Shown here one piece after another: positions 1 to 8,008 of a stretch of 64,000 nt of DNA. Under the pieces are notes generated by a model. The model ran no database searches and had not been told where the DNA came from. It was given only the letters and a program-made list of their open reading frames with translations. The translations under genes and the position numbers were made by a program. Numbering within the stretch: position 1 is the first letter of the stretch; each line of letters opens with the position of its first letter. This stretch comes from Thiohalobacter sp. IOR34 (GTDB lineage: Bacteria > Pseudomonadota > Gammaproteobacteria > Thiohalobacterales > Thiohalobacteraceae), in contig NZ_CP128988.1 of NCBI RefSeq assembly GCF_030406045.1, positions 717,438-781,437 on the forward strand, written 5' to 3'.

Positions 1-402
1 TGTATTGACTGGCAAAGTCTAACAAGCCGGGGCGCGTCGCACCAGCCGCGCCGCCGGGTCCGGGGCAGGGTGGGTGCGGCATCGGCCGGGATCGCGCTCG
101 CGGGGCGCGGCCCGGTACAGGCCGTGTTCCCCATTTGGAAGCGCCTGTCGGTAAAGCTTACATGTCGTTGGGGCGGGCCGACCCGGAAGCTAGTTTTTAA
201 CTTATTGTATATTTGGGTAAAAGTGTAATTTTCCGAGCCGGCTCCGCCAGTCGAATGTCGGCAGGGCTTACATTCTTTCTGTCGCTGCTTGGGGGTCTGC
301 GCTCAACTCTATGTTTAACAAGCGTTTTTGTCCTCTGGCACAGGGCTTGCACTTTGGCCGGGAGTCCGGCATAAGCCTGCCTACCCGCGTTCTGAGGAGT
401 CG
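1..402. other. Intergenic region upstream of the first secreted-protein gene
   Basis: No convincing gene is seen. The first 120 bases are GC-rich and unremarkable. Bases 190-240 are AT-rich. The short dyad GTAA-AGC-TTAC lies at 151-161 and a CTTAC motif at 267-271. The same GTAAG/CTTAC motif recurs upstream of the second sigma-54 promoter near 4549-4581, so these may be activator-binding sites. That role is inference. A sigma-54 promoter follows at 336-351. Confidence 0.5.
336..351 (+). promoter_or_regulatory. Sigma-54 (RpoN) promoter of the secreted-protein gene at 403
   Basis: The sequence is TGGCACA-GGGC-TTGCA. The -24 GG lies at 337-338 and the -12 GC at 349-350, giving the required GG-N10-GC spacing. 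The expected transcription start is near 362, about 40 bases before the start codon. The consensus used is TGGCACG-N4-TTGCW. Such promoters need an AAA+ enhancer-binding activator, which is not encoded in this window. Confidence 0.75.
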
Positions 403-1413
403 ATGAAAATGAAACTGCATGTTCTGGCTGCCGCCCTAGTGCTGACCACGACCGCTGTCACCGCCAGCCGTCCGGGCGACGACGAAGCGGATTCCGTCTA
501 CCAATGGGGACGCTGGTCGGTGCTGGCGCCGGCGGCCGGTCTGCCGCAGGGGGTGCAGGCGCCGGGGCAGCTCCGGGTGAGGGGGGTCCGCGTCGGTGAG
601 GCCGAGCAGCTCACGCCCAAGGTGCAGCCGCTCAGCCAGGCGACCAGCGGCGACGAGGATTCGTCGCCGGATCTGCCGCTCGCTCCGCAATCGCTGGGCT
701 GCACGGCCGGGGCGCCCTGCGGTCTTGCCTCCCGCGCCGCGGGCAGAACGGGGGGCACGGCTGCCGGGACGGTGCTGAACGCCTTCCTGCTCGAGCAGGA
801 TGGCACGGCAGGAACGGCCGCTTTCCGGCTGAATTCAGGGGCAGCGGACGAGGCCGCCTCGGTGAGCATGGCGGCGCGGCTGATCGCCGCCAGCCGGTTG
901 CGCGCCGGTGGCAGCGACGGTGCGGCGAATTCGACCCTGTTTTCCAGTGACCTGACCCTGGCCGGCGACGGCAGTATCGCTCGCGCGGTTGGCTTCTGGG
1001 GGCATGACGACGGTACCGGTGGCATCGAGTCGGGCCGCTTTGCCTGGGGCATCGCCACCGGCCAGGCCGATCTGGACGCCCTGAACGCCGGCAACGTCAG
1101 TGCTGCCTTCAGCGGGGCGATGGCCGGCGATCCGACGACCCGGGTGGACATCACCGTGGACTTCGGTGCCGCCGCCTCCTGGAGCGGCAGCTGGAGTGGC
1201 GGTCACAGCTTCGGTGCCAGTGGCAGCCTGAGCGGGCCGAACCTGGTTGCCGACAGCTTCAGCAACGTCGACTCGGGGCGGGTCGAGGGCGTGCTGCTGG
1301 GGCCGGCCGCCGATCAGGCTGTGGCGGTGGGGGTCGATGTGCAGATCAGCGGCCAGGGCCAGTACACCGATGTCGGCCTGATTCCGCAGGTGGTCAGCGG
1401 CGGCGCCCTCTGA
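403..1413 (+). CDS. Hypothetical exported protein, sigma-54 controlled
   Basis: The product has about 336 residues. It starts with a typical secretion signal (two Lys, then a hydrophobic Leu/Ala/Val run, cleavage probably after the first ~20 residues). I prefer a start at 403 or 409 because GAGGAG lies at 394-399. The N-terminal third is Pro/Gly-rich and low in structure, with a CTAGAPC pair that could form a disulphide. The C-terminal half is rich in Gly, Ser and Ala with beta-strand-like alternation. It ends with segments such as GRVEGVLLGPAADQ, which loosely resemble the C-terminal barrel of transferrin-binding-protein-B-like proteins; that resemblance is weak. No PEP-CTERM tail is present. 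The product is probably periplasmic or surface-associated. Function is unknown. The sigma-54 promoter links it to the VPLPA-CTERM gene at 4778. Confidence 0.6.
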   Translation: MKMKLHVLAAALVLTTTAVTASRPGDDEADSVYQWGRWSVLAPAAGLPQGVQAPGQLRVRGVRVGEAEQLTPKVQPLSQATSGDEDSSPDLPLAPQSLGCTAGAPCGLASRAAGRTGGTAAGTVLNAFLLEQDGTAGTAAFRLNSGAADEAASVSMAARLIAASRLRAGGSDGAANSTLFSSDLTLAGDGSIARAVGFWGHDDGTGGIESGRFAWGIATGQADLDALNAGNVSAAFSGAMAGDPTTRVDITVDFGAAASWSGSWSGGHSFGASGSLSGPNLVADSFSNVDSGRVEGVLLGPAADQAVAVGVDVQISGQGQYTDVGLIPQVVSGGAL

Positions 1414-1437
1414 TCGTGACCAAGGCGGGCCCCCCGC

Positions 1438-1466
1438 TTGGCAAAGCGCGGGGGCTGTTCTATAGT
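1438..1466 (+). promoter_or_regulatory. Sigma-70 promoter of the leu leader and leuA
   Basis: TTGGCA at 1438-1443 and TATAGT at 1461-1466 are separated by exactly 17 bases. The expected start near 1473 places the leader-peptide ATG about 43 bases into the transcript and leuA about 265 bases downstream, as expected for an attenuation leader. Confidence 0.7.
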
Positions 1467-1515
1467 CGGGTTTCGTTGCCACGAGACTTTATTCGACAGC
1501 CTGCCAGATCAAACC

Positions 1516-1596
1516 ATGCAGTCAGCCAGCATCCATCGCCGTCATCTGCTGCTTCTCCGGGACGCCCTGCTGTCCCTGCGACTGCTGCTGCCCTAG
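1516..1596 (+). CDS. leuL: Leucine-rich leader peptide of leuA (attenuator)
   Basis: This 26-codon frame runs from ATG at 1516 to TAG at 1594-1596. It encodes ten leucines, grouped LLLL, LL, L and LLL, plus several Arg and His residues. It sits between a good sigma-70 promoter and leuA. That is the arrangement of leucine-operon attenuators, in which ribosome stalling at Leu codons under leucine starvation prevents termination. The ribosome-binding site is weak. A short dyad, GCTGC...GCAGC, overlaps the last Leu codons. The assignment rests on composition and position; the alternative secondary structures were not computed. Confidence 0.7.
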   Translation: MQSASIHRRHLLLLRDALLSLRLLLP

Positions 1597-1650
1597 TGCA
1601 GCGACCTCTCCCATCCCACAATCCGTGAATTTCCACCCCTGCCGGCCGCG

Positions 1651-1670
1651 GGCATGGTCGTCATGCCTTT
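1651..1670 (+). terminator. Possible leu attenuator hairpin
   Basis: GGCATG-GTCGT-CATGCC is a perfect 6-bp stem with a 5-base loop, followed by TTT at 1668-1670. It lies 54 bases after the leader-peptide stop and 67 bases before leuA. The T-run is short, so as a terminator it is weak. It is the best candidate seen for the attenuator stem. A GC-rich segment just upstream (1641-1650) could compete in pairing. Confidence 0.4.
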
Positions 1671-1737
1671 GCTATAGTGGCGCGCCGTAGGGTCGATCCC
1701 AGGGCAAGACATTTGCCTGGCTTACTGGAGCCGGAAC

Positions 1738-3285
1738 ATGAGTCAAGAAACGCTCATCATCTTTGATACCACCTTGCGCGACGGGGAGCAGAGCCCGGGC
1801 GCATCCATGACCAGGGAAGAGAAGGTCCGCATCGCCCGCGCGCTGGAACGCATGCGCGTGGACGTGATCGAGGCGGGCTTCCCGATCGCCAGCCCCGGCG
1901 ACTTCGAGGCCGTGCAGGCGGTCGCCCAGGCGGTGCGGGAGAGCACCGTCTGCGGCCTGGCGCGTGCCCTGGACAAGGATATCGACCGCGCCGGCGAAGC
2001 CCTGCGTGACGCCGCCCGCGGTCGCATCCATACCTTCATCGCCACCTCGCCCATCCACATGAAGATGAAGCTGCGCATGGAGCCGGAGCAGGTGATCGAG
2101 CAGGCGGTGCAGGCGGTGCGCCGGGCGCGGCGTTACACCGACGACGTGGAGTTCTCGCCCGAGGACGCCGGGCGTTCCGAGCCCGATTTCCTCTGCCGGG
2201 TGCTCGAGGCGGTGATCGAGGCCGGCGCCGGCACGGTCAATATCCCGGATACCGTGGGCTACAACCTGCCGCACCAGTTCGGCGAGCTGATCCGCAGCCT
2301 CCGGGAGCGGGTGCCCAATTCCGACAAGGCGGTGTTCTCGGTGCACTGCCACAACGACCTGGGACTGGCGGTGGCCAACTCGCTGTCGGCGGTGCTCAAC
2401 GGCGCGCGCCAGGTGGAGTGCACCATCAACGGCCTGGGTGAGCGCGCCGGCAATGCGGCGCTGGAAGAAGTGGTGATGGCGGTGCGCACCCGCCAGGACG
2501 TCTTTGCCTGCGACACCCGGCTGGACACGACCCAGATCGTCCCCTGCTCGCGGCTGGTATCGAGCATCACCGGTTTCCCGGTGCAGCCGAACAAGGCCAT
2601 CGTCGGCGCCAATGCCTTCGCCCACGAGTCCGGCATCCACCAGGACGGGGTGCTCAAGAGCCGCGAGACCTACGAGATCATGCGCGCCGAGGACGTTGGC
2701 TGGAGCGCCAACCGCATCGTGCTCGGCAAGCACTCGGGGCGCAACGCCTTCCGCACCCGGCTCGCCGAGCTGGGCATCGAGTTTGCTTCCGAGGAGGCGC
2801 TCAACGAGGCCTTCGCCCGGTTCAAGGTGCTGGCCGACAAGAAGCACGAGATCTATGACGAGGACCTGCAGGCGCTGGTCACCGAGGCCAATCTGGAGGC
2901 GGAGAACGAGCGCTTCCGGCTGATCGCCCTGCGCGTCTGTTCGGAGACCGGCGAGACCCCCAGCGCCGACGTCACCCTGCTGGTCGACGGCGAGGAGCGG
3001 CAGGCCAGCGAGACCGGCGGCGGCCCGGTCGATGCCGCCTTCCGCGCCATCGAGGCCATCGTCCACAGCGGCACCGAGTTGCAACTCTACTCGGTCAACA
3101 ACATCACCAGCGGTACCGACGCCCAGGGCGAGGTCACTGTGCGCCTGGAGAAGGGCGGGCGCATCGTCAACGGCCAGGGGGCCGATACCGACATCGTCAT
3201 CGCCTCGGCCAAGGCCTATATCAACGCCCTGAACAAGGTGCTGGTGTCCGAGGACCGCGAGCATCCCCAGCTGGGGGACGTCTGA
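1738..3285 (+). CDS. leuA: 2-isopropylmalate synthase
   Basis: This enzyme condenses acetyl-CoA with 2-oxoisovalerate, the first committed step of leucine biosynthesis, in the cytoplasm. The 515-residue length is that of the bacterial short-form LeuA. The HMGL-like TIM barrel opens with the [12 protein letters not shown] signature at residues ~10-21. The metal-binding HCHND lies near residue 202, and the [10 protein letters not shown] segment follows. The C-terminal ~150 residues form the LeuA dimer domain that binds leucine for feedback inhibition. ATG at 1738 follows a GGAG motif. Upstream are a promoter and a Leu-rich leader peptide, so transcription attenuation is likely in addition to feedback inhibition. 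leuBCD are not adjacent; the next gene starts 10 bases downstream and encodes a DNA-repair enzyme. Confidence 0.96.
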   Translation: MSQETLIIFDTTLRDGEQSPGASMTREEKVRIARALERMRVDVIEAGFPIASPGDFEAVQAVAQAVRESTVCGLARALDKDIDRAGEALRDAARGRIHTFIATSPIHMKMKLRMEPEQVIEQAVQAVRRARRYTDDVEFSPEDAGRSEPDFLCRVLEAVIEAGAGTVNIPDTVGYNLPHQFGELIRSLRERVPNSDKAVFSVHCHNDLGLAVANSLSAVLNGARQVECTINGLGERAGNAALEEVVMAVRTRQDVFACDTRLDTTQIVPCSRLVSSITGFPVQPNKAIVGANAFAHESGIHQDGVLKSRETYEIMRAEDVGWSANRIVLGKHSGRNAFRTRLAELGIEFASEEALNEAFARFKVLADKKHEIYDEDLQALVTEANLEAENERFRLIALRVCSETGETPSADVTLLVDGEERQASETGGGPVDAAFRAIEAIVHSGTELQLYSVNNITSGTDAQGEVTVRLEKGGRIVNGQGADTDIVIASAKAYINALNKVLVSEDREHPQLGDV

Positions 3286-3295
3286 CGGGACGGCA

Positions 3296-4006
3296 ATGAC
3301 GGCCGGTGTCGACGAGTTGCAGCGCTATCTCGAGGCCATGGGCATCGTGCTCTGGCGCGAGGGCCGCCCGGGGGCGGGCAGCGTGGCCGCTGCCTCGCCG
3401 GAGCCTGCGCCGCCGGCAGCGGGGCCGGCGGACGCAGCGGATGTCCTGGAAGGACTCGACTGGGACGCCCTGGCCGAACGGGTGGCGCACTGCACCCGTT
3501 GCGAACTGCACCAGACCCGCAGCCGGACGGTGTTCGGGGTCGGCAACCGGACGGCCGACTGGCTGGTGGTGGGGGAGGCGCCAGGGGCGGAGGAGGACCG
3601 GCGGGGCGAGCCCTTCGTCGGCCGTGCCGGTCAGCTGCTGGATGCCATGCTGCGGGCGATCGACTTGGACCGGCAAAAGGTCTATATCGCCAACGTCCTC
3701 AAGTGCCGGCCGCCCAACAACCGCGACCCGCGGCCGGAGGAGGTCGCTGCCTGCGAACCCTACCTGCGGCGCCAGATCGAGCTGATCCAGCCGAAGATCA
3801 TTCTCGCCGTGGGACGCATCGCCGCCCAGAATCTGCTCAAGACCCAGCAGCCGCTGGGACGGCTGCGTGGCCGGGTGCACGACTACCAGGGCATTCCCCT
3901 GGTGGTCACCTACCATCCCGCCTATCTGCTGCGTGCGCCGGCCGAGAAGCGCAAGGCCTGGCAGGATCTGCTGCTGGCCCGGCAGGTGGTGCGCGAGGCA
4001 GATTGA
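3296..4006 (+). CDS. Uracil-DNA glycosylase, family 4 (iron-sulfur)
   Basis: The product has 236 residues. The first ~60 are a variable Ala/Pro-rich region. The catalytic core follows, with the motif [20 protein letters not shown], then [10 protein letters not shown], and the late HPAYLLR motif. Four cysteines fit a [4Fe-4S] cluster: the HCTRC pair near residues 64-67, the Cys of KCRPP, and the Cys of ACEPYLRRQ. Members of this family remove uracil from DNA and are often annotated as phage SPO1 DNA polymerase-related proteins. It lies 10 bases after leuA and 46 bases before rimI, so it is probably co-transcribed with them. The same pairing with rimI is common in Gammaproteobacteria. The name udg is used in some genomes, but I leave the symbol empty. 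Confidence 0.9.
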   Translation: MTAGVDELQRYLEAMGIVLWREGRPGAGSVAAASPEPAPPAAGPADAADVLEGLDWDALAERVAHCTRCELHQTRSRTVFGVGNRTADWLVVGEAPGAEEDRRGEPFVGRAGQLLDAMLRAIDLDRQKVYIANVLKCRPPNNRDPRPEEVAACEPYLRRQIELIQPKIILAVGRIAAQNLLKTQQPLGRLRGRVHDYQGIPLVVTYHPAYLLRAPAEKRKAWQDLLLARQVVREAD

Positions 4007-4052
4007 TGGCCGCGTGGCGGGTCCGGCAGCCCGGCTGGGGGAGGATCAGGCC

Positions 4053-4535
4053 ATGGCTGCCGTGCTGAAGCAGCCAGGCGGCCGCTATCGGCCGATGACG
4101 GCGGATGACGTCGCCGCGGTGATGGAGATCGAGCGCCGCGCCTACCCCTATCCCTGGACCGAGGGCATCCTGCGCGACTGCCTGCGGGTCGGTTACAACT
4201 GCTGGGTCCACGAATGCGAGGGGCGGATCGAGGGCTACGCGGTGATGAGCGTGGCAGTCGGCGAGGCGCACATCCTCAATCTCTGCGTGCGGCCCGAATC
4301 CCAGGGGCGGGGGTTGGGGCGGCGTCTGCTGCGGCATCTGATCTCGGTAGCGCGCCGCAACCGGGCCGATACCCTGTTTCTGGAGGTGCGTCCGTCCAAC
4401 CGGGTCGCGCTCAGGCTGTACGAGGCGCTGGGCTTCGTCGAAGTGGGTCGCCGGCGTGACTACTACCCCGCGGGGGAAGCGCGGGAGGATGCCCTGGTGC
4501 TGGCCCGCCCGCTGGAGGGCGAGATCCCGGATTGA
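4053..4535 (+). CDS. rimI: Ribosomal protein bS18-alanine N-acetyltransferase
   Basis: This GNAT-fold acetyltransferase acetylates the N-terminal alanine of ribosomal protein S18 in E. coli; related enzymes can modify other N-termini. The start at 4053 is chosen because GGGGGAGG lies at 4037-4044 and the protein then begins shortly before the conserved PMTADDVAAVMEIE segment, giving 160 residues, close to the usual ~150. The acetyl-CoA-binding motif is seen as RPESQGRGLGRRLL, and the late LEVRPSNRVALRLYEALGF segment is typical of RimI. It ends the leuA-udg-rimI run. The following 240 bases contain a sigma-54 promoter for the next gene. Confidence 0.92.
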   Translation: MAAVLKQPGGRYRPMTADDVAAVMEIERRAYPYPWTEGILRDCLRVGYNCWVHECEGRIEGYAVMSVAVGEAHILNLCVRPESQGRGLGRRLLRHLISVARRNRADTLFLEVRPSNRVALRLYEALGFVEVGRRRDYYPAGEAREDALVLARPLEGEIPD

Positions 4536-4548
4536 AGTGTCGAAAACC

Positions 4549-4581
4549 CTTACACCTCTTTGTTCCTGGAATTGGCGTAAG
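4549..4581 (+). promoter_or_regulatory. CTTAC/GTAAG dyad, possible activator site
   Basis: CTTAC at 4549-4553 and GTAAG at 4577-4581 form an inverted pair 112-144 bases upstream of the sigma-54 -24 element at 4693. A second dyad, TATGTC...GACATA, lies nearby. Similar GTAA/CTTAC motifs occur upstream of the sigma-54 promoter at 336. A role as enhancer-binding sites is inference. Confidence 0.3.
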
Positions 4582-4692
4582 CTGTTGAAATTCCAAAGCC
4601 TGCAAGGCCGTGTATGTCGGGATTATTGACATATTCTGTGGCCGGATGCGTCGTTTATCCCTAACCTGTTGTATAGAAAAGAAAAGTTTTCG

Positions 4693-4708
4693 TGGCACGG
4701 GGCTTGCT
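4693..4708 (+). promoter_or_regulatory. Sigma-54 (RpoN) promoter of the VPLPA-CTERM gene
   Basis: TGGCACG-GGGC-TTGCT is a complete match to the sigma-54 consensus. The -24 GG lies at 4694-4695 and the -12 GC at 4706-4707. The predicted transcription start is near 4719, and the coding start is at 4778 behind GGAGGAGG. Confidence 0.85.
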
Positions 4709-4777
4709 TCAGGCTCAGGATCATAACAACAGTCCGTCGGTACCGGGGGTACCGATCCTGGAGGAGGCGAACGAGCC

Positions 4778-5338
4778 ATGTGCAAGATCCTTAGCAAATT
4801 CTGGCTGCTGGCGGCCCTGTGCCTGGGTATGGCAACCGCCCAGGCCGTGGTCACCACCGGCAACCAGGTTTGGTTGCAGGCCACCACGCCGACGGTCGCC
4901 GTGGGCGATACCCTGAGCATCGATCTGGTGTTCGACTTCAGCAGCGATCCCACCCTGGGCGGCGTGGTCGACATCAGCTACGACAGTACCCTGCTCAGCT
5001 TCAGCGGCTACGGCGCGCCGGCCACCGGCTGGATCCTCACCGCGCCGACGACGACAGCGGGCAGCCTCACCGGCCTGGGGCTGGATGCCCTGACGGCGTC
5101 CACCGGCGGCAGCGTCCTGACCCTGGACTTCCTGGCCATCGGCGCCGGCACGGCCAGCATCGGGGTCGCCAACAGCGGCGCCTGGAACACCTTCTACGAT
5201 GCGAACAATAGCCCGCAGAGCGTAACCTTTACCGGCACCAGCGTCACCGTCAGCGCCGTTCCCCTTCCCGCCGCGCTGTGGTTGATGCTTGGTGGCCTGG
5301 GGTTGCTTGGCTGGCAGGGGCGCCGCCTTGGCAGCTAG
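4778..5338 (+). CDS. Exported protein with cohesin-like domain and VPLPA-CTERM sorting signal
   Basis: The product has 186 residues. A signal peptide covers residues ~1-23. The middle part, from about residue 30 to 155, has the alternating pattern of cohesin-like beta-sandwich domains (VAVGDTLSIDLVFDF, then GGVVDISYDSTLLSF). The C-terminus has the tripartite exosortase signal: VPLPAA, then a hydrophobic helix (LWLMLGGLGLLGW), then a basic tail (RRLGS). Such proteins are exported, processed by an exosortase and displayed or released with exopolysaccharide in biofilm-forming Gram-negatives. No exosortase gene is in this window. The strong ribosome-binding site GGAGGAGG and the sigma-54 promoter upstream are clear. 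In Zoogloea, PEP-CTERM genes are known to depend on RpoN with a PrsK/PrsR two-component system, which fits this promoter. Confidence 0.85.
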   Translation: MCKILSKFWLLAALCLGMATAQAVVTTGNQVWLQATTPTVAVGDTLSIDLVFDFSSDPTLGGVVDISYDSTLLSFSGYGAPATGWILTAPTTTAGSLTGLGLDALTASTGGSVLTLDFLAIGAGTASIGVANSGAWNTFYDANNSPQSVTFTGTSVTVSAVPLPAALWLMLGGLGLLGWQGRRLGS

Positions 5339-5718
5339 CCTGCCTATCGCACCAGGGATTCGATTGGCAGCTTGGCCGACCGCCGCGTAGGAGCGGTCTC
5401 CAGGCCGCGATCGGTGTTGGCCGCATGGCATCTTCAGCCGGCCCCCTGGGTAGGAGCGGTCTCCAGGCCGCGATCGGTGTTGGCTGCGCGGCACCTTCAG
5501 CCGGCCCCCTGGGTAGGAGCGGCCTCCAGGCCGCGATCGGTGTTGGCCGCACGGCATCTTCAGCCGGCCCCCTGGAACCAGAAAGGCGCGGAGCGACACA
5601 GGTTGGCGTTCCCTCCGGGCTCAAGGGGTACCCCCGCGATGCCCGCGGGTTTTTCGGGCAGGACCGGCCGCAAATGGGGTAGAATGAACGGTCTTTGTAC
5701 CGATTCCATACGATCCCC
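5339..5718. other. Intergenic region between the VPLPA-CTERM gene and prfC
   Basis: About half of this gap is a three-unit tandem repeat built on a REP element (5387-5575). A stretch at 5344-5375 faintly resembles one end of the 250-bp MITE-like family (CACCAGGGATTCGAT); this is tentative. No gene is seen. The prfC promoter was not recognised with confidence. Confidence 0.5.
5387..5575 (+). repeat. Tandem array of three 63-bp REP-containing units
   Basis: The units start at 5387, 5450 and 5513, exactly 63 bases apart. Each starts with the REP core GTAGGAGCGG(T/C)CTCCAGGCCGCGATC, whose halves pair as a hairpin. Each continues with a ~37-base non-palindromic segment ending GCCGGCCCCCTGG. The units differ at only a few positions, so they arose by duplication of the whole unit rather than by separate REP insertions. 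Confidence 0.9.
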
Positions 5719-7299
5719 ATGTCCAGCATTGCCTCCGAAGCGGCCCGGCGCCGCACCTTTGCCATCATCTCCCACCCGGATGCGGGCAAGACCACCCTGA
5801 CCGAAAAGCTGCTGCTGTTCGGCGGCGCCATCCAGCAGGCCGGCAGTGTCAAGGGCCGCAAGGCGGCGCGTCATGCCACCTCGGACTGGATGGCGCTGGA
5901 GAAGGAACGCGGCATCTCGGTGACCTCTTCGGTGATGCAGTTCCCCTACCGGGAGCGCATGGTCAATCTGCTCGATACCCCCGGTCACGAGGACTTCTCG
6001 GAAGACACCTACCGTACCCTGACCGCAGTCGACTCGGCGCTGATGGTGATCGACGTGGCCAAGGGCGTCGAGGCGCGCACCATCAAGCTGATGGAGGTCT
6101 GCCGCCTGCGCACCACGCCCATCTTCACCTTCATCAACAAGCTCGACCGCGAGGGCAAGGAACCGATCGAGCTGCTGGACGAGGTGGAGGAGGTGCTCGA
6201 CATCCGCTGTGCGCCGGTCACCTGGCCGATCGGCATGGGCAAGCGCTTTCGCGGCGTCTATCACCTGCTCGAGGACAGCATCCATCTCTACACCCCGGGC
6301 AAGGGCAGCGAGCGCCAGGACGTGACCGTCATCAAGGGGCTGGACAACCCGCTGGCCGACGAGGTGCTGGGCGGACAGGCCGAGGAGCTGCGCGAGGAGA
6401 TCGAACTGGTGCGCGGTGCCAGCCACGCCTTCGAGGTCGAGCCCTACCTGGCCGGTGAACTGACCCCGGTGTTCTTCGGTTCGGCGATCAACAACTTCGG
6501 TATCCAGGAACTGCTCGACTACTTCGTCGAGTACGCCCCGCCGCCGCAGCCGCGTCCGACCGAGACGCGCAGCGTCGCCGCCGACGAAGAGGCGTTCAGC
6601 GGTTTCGTGTTCAAGATCCAGGCAAACATGGACCCCGCTCACCGCGACCGTATCGCCTTCCTGCGGGTCTGCTCCGGCTGTTACCGCAAGGGCATGAAGA
6701 TGCGCCATGTGCGCATCGGCCGTGACGTGACCGTGGCCAATGCGCTGACCTTCCTAGCCGCCGAGCGCGGCCATGTGGAGGAGGCCTGGCCGGGGGACAT
6801 CATCGGCCTGCACAATCACGGCACCATCCGCATCGGCGATACCTTCACCCAGGGCGAGGTGCTCAAGTTCACCGGCATCCCCAACTTCGCGCCGGAGCTG
6901 TTCCGCCGCGCCATCCTCAGGGATCCGCTGAAGATGAAGGCGCTGCAGAAGGGCCTCGACCAGCTGTGCGAGGAGGGCGCCACCCAGCTGTTCCGGCCGT
7001 TGAAGAACAACGATCTTATCCTTGGCGCGGTCGGTGTGCTGCAGTTCGACGTGGTGGCGCAGCGGCTGCGGGACGAATACAAGGTCGACTGCAGTTTCGA
7101 GGCCGTGCCGGTGGCAACCACTCGCTGGATCGAATGCGATGACCCGAAGCTGCTGGAGCGGTTCCGCGAGAAGGCCCACGACAACCTGGCCATCGACCAG
7201 GCCGGCGAGCTGGTATATATCGCGCCGACCCGGGTCAATCTGCAGATGGCCGAGGAGAAGTGGCCCGAGATCCGCTTCCACGCCACCCGCGAGCATTGA
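5719..7299 (+). CDS. prfC: Peptide chain release factor 3
   Basis: RF3 is the GTPase that recycles RF1/RF2 from the ribosome after termination. The start at 5719 gives a 526-residue protein beginning [18 protein letters not shown], matching the usual RF3 N-terminus; an upstream in-frame TTG at 5695 would add eight unlikely residues. The G1 motif SHPDAGKT is at residues ~18-25, and the DTPGHEDF (G3) and NKLD (G4) motifs follow. The remaining EF-G-like domains II and III extend to the C-terminus, ending near [19 protein letters not shown]. It is transcribed alone between two REP arrays. The ribosome-binding site is weak. Confidence 0.95.
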   Translation: MSSIASEAARRRTFAIISHPDAGKTTLTEKLLLFGGAIQQAGSVKGRKAARHATSDWMALEKERGISVTSSVMQFPYRERMVNLLDTPGHEDFSEDTYRTLTAVDSALMVIDVAKGVEARTIKLMEVCRLRTTPIFTFINKLDREGKEPIELLDEVEEVLDIRCAPVTWPIGMGKRFRGVYHLLEDSIHLYTPGKGSERQDVTVIKGLDNPLADEVLGGQAEELREEIELVRGASHAFEVEPYLAGELTPVFFGSAINNFGIQELLDYFVEYAPPPQPRPTETRSVAADEEAFSGFVFKIQANMDPAHRDRIAFLRVCSGCYRKGMKMRHVRIGRDVTVANALTFLAAERGHVEEAWPGDIIGLHNHGTIRIGDTFTQGEVLKFTGIPNFAPELFRRAILRDPLKMKALQKGLDQLCEEGATQLFRPLKNNDLILGAVGVLQFDVVAQRLRDEYKVDCSFEAVPVATTRWIECDDPKLLERFREKAHDNLAIDQAGELVYIAPTRVNLQMAEEKWPEIRFHATREH

Positions 7300-7365
7300 C
7301 AGCGGGGTGACGCAGTCGCTGGGATGATGCGTGCTGCGCCGCGAATCCTGGCTGCCACGGGGGGG

Positions 7366-7392
7366 CAAATCGCGGCCTGGAGACCGCTCCTA
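7366..7392 (-). repeat. REP element, inverted copy
   Basis: This is a REP core in the opposite orientation to the array that follows, reading TCGCGGCCTGGAGACCGC then TCCTAC on the + strand. A single inverted copy facing a direct array gives the REP-pair (BIME-like) arrangement. Confidence 0.8.
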
Positions 7393-7393
7393 C

Positions 7394-7990
7394 GGGGCAA
7401 GACAGAACCTGAGCGTAGGAGCGGCCTCCAGGCCGCGACAGAAGGCCCGCAACAATCACAACGCAGCCGCCCATCCCACGGGGCAAGACAGAACCCGTGC
7501 GTAGGAGCGGCCTCCAGGCCGCGACAGAGGCCCACAACAATCGCAGCGCGGCCGCCATTCCCACGGGGCAAGGCCGACCCCCTCCCGTAGGAGCGGTCTC
7601 CAGGCCGCGACAGAGGCTCACAACAATCACAACGCAGCCGCCCATCCCCACGGGGCAAGACAGAACCCGTGCGTAGGAGCGGTCTCCAGGCCGCGACAGG
7701 GGGTCCCAACAATCGCAGCGCGGCCACCATTCCCAAGGGGCAAGGCCGACCCCCTCCCGTAGGAGCGGTCTCCAGGCCGCGACAGAGGCCCACAACAATC
7801 GCAGCGCGGCCACCATTCCCACGGGGCAAGGCCGCCCCCCTCCCGTAGGAGCGGCCTCCAGGCCGCGACAGAGGCCCACAACAATCGCAGCGCGGCCACC
7901 ATTCCCACGGGGCAAGGCCGACCCCCTCCCGTAGGAGCGGTTTCCAGGCCGCGACAGAAGGCCACGACAATCGCGGTGCGGCCGCCACCC
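7394..7990 (+). repeat. Tandem array with exact 86-bp period, seven REP cores
   Basis: REP cores starting GTAGGAGCGG lie at 7415, 7501, 7587, 7673, 7759, 7845 and 7931, each exactly 86 bases apart. The ~60-base segments between them are near-identical (CAGAGGCCCACAACAATCGC, then CACGGGGCAAG). Two subtypes differ at the 3' part: ACAGAACCCGTGC versus CCGACCCCCTCCC. The pattern of subtypes suggests repeated unequal crossing-over. Because the intervening sequences are repeats too, this is not a CRISPR. Confidence 0.92.
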
Positions 7991-8008
7991 CGGGCAACGG
8001 GATGGATC

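Larger units (their letters stand above)
7300..8008. other. Intergenic region between prfC and glgC, filled by a REP array
   Basis: This 709-base gap separates convergent genes prfC (+) and glgC (-). Apart from ~65 bases next to prfC it consists of one inverted REP (7366-7392) and a seven-copy tandem REP array. No terminator with a T-run is seen. REP hairpins may protect or end both transcripts; that is inference. Confidence 0.6.

Noticed and set aside
1416-1628. A 70-codon frame in the leuA leader region
   Set aside because: It starts at the end of the previous gene and overlaps the promoter and the better-supported leader peptide in another frame.
1673-1678. TATAGT just upstream of leuA as a second promoter
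   Set aside because: No acceptable -35 lies 16-18 bases upstream, whereas the promoter at 1438-1466 has both boxes with 17-base spacing.
7394-7990. CRISPR array, because of ~24-base repeats at constant spacing
   Set aside because: The sequences between the repeats are themselves near-identical, the repeat is a REP core, and there is no cas gene nearby.
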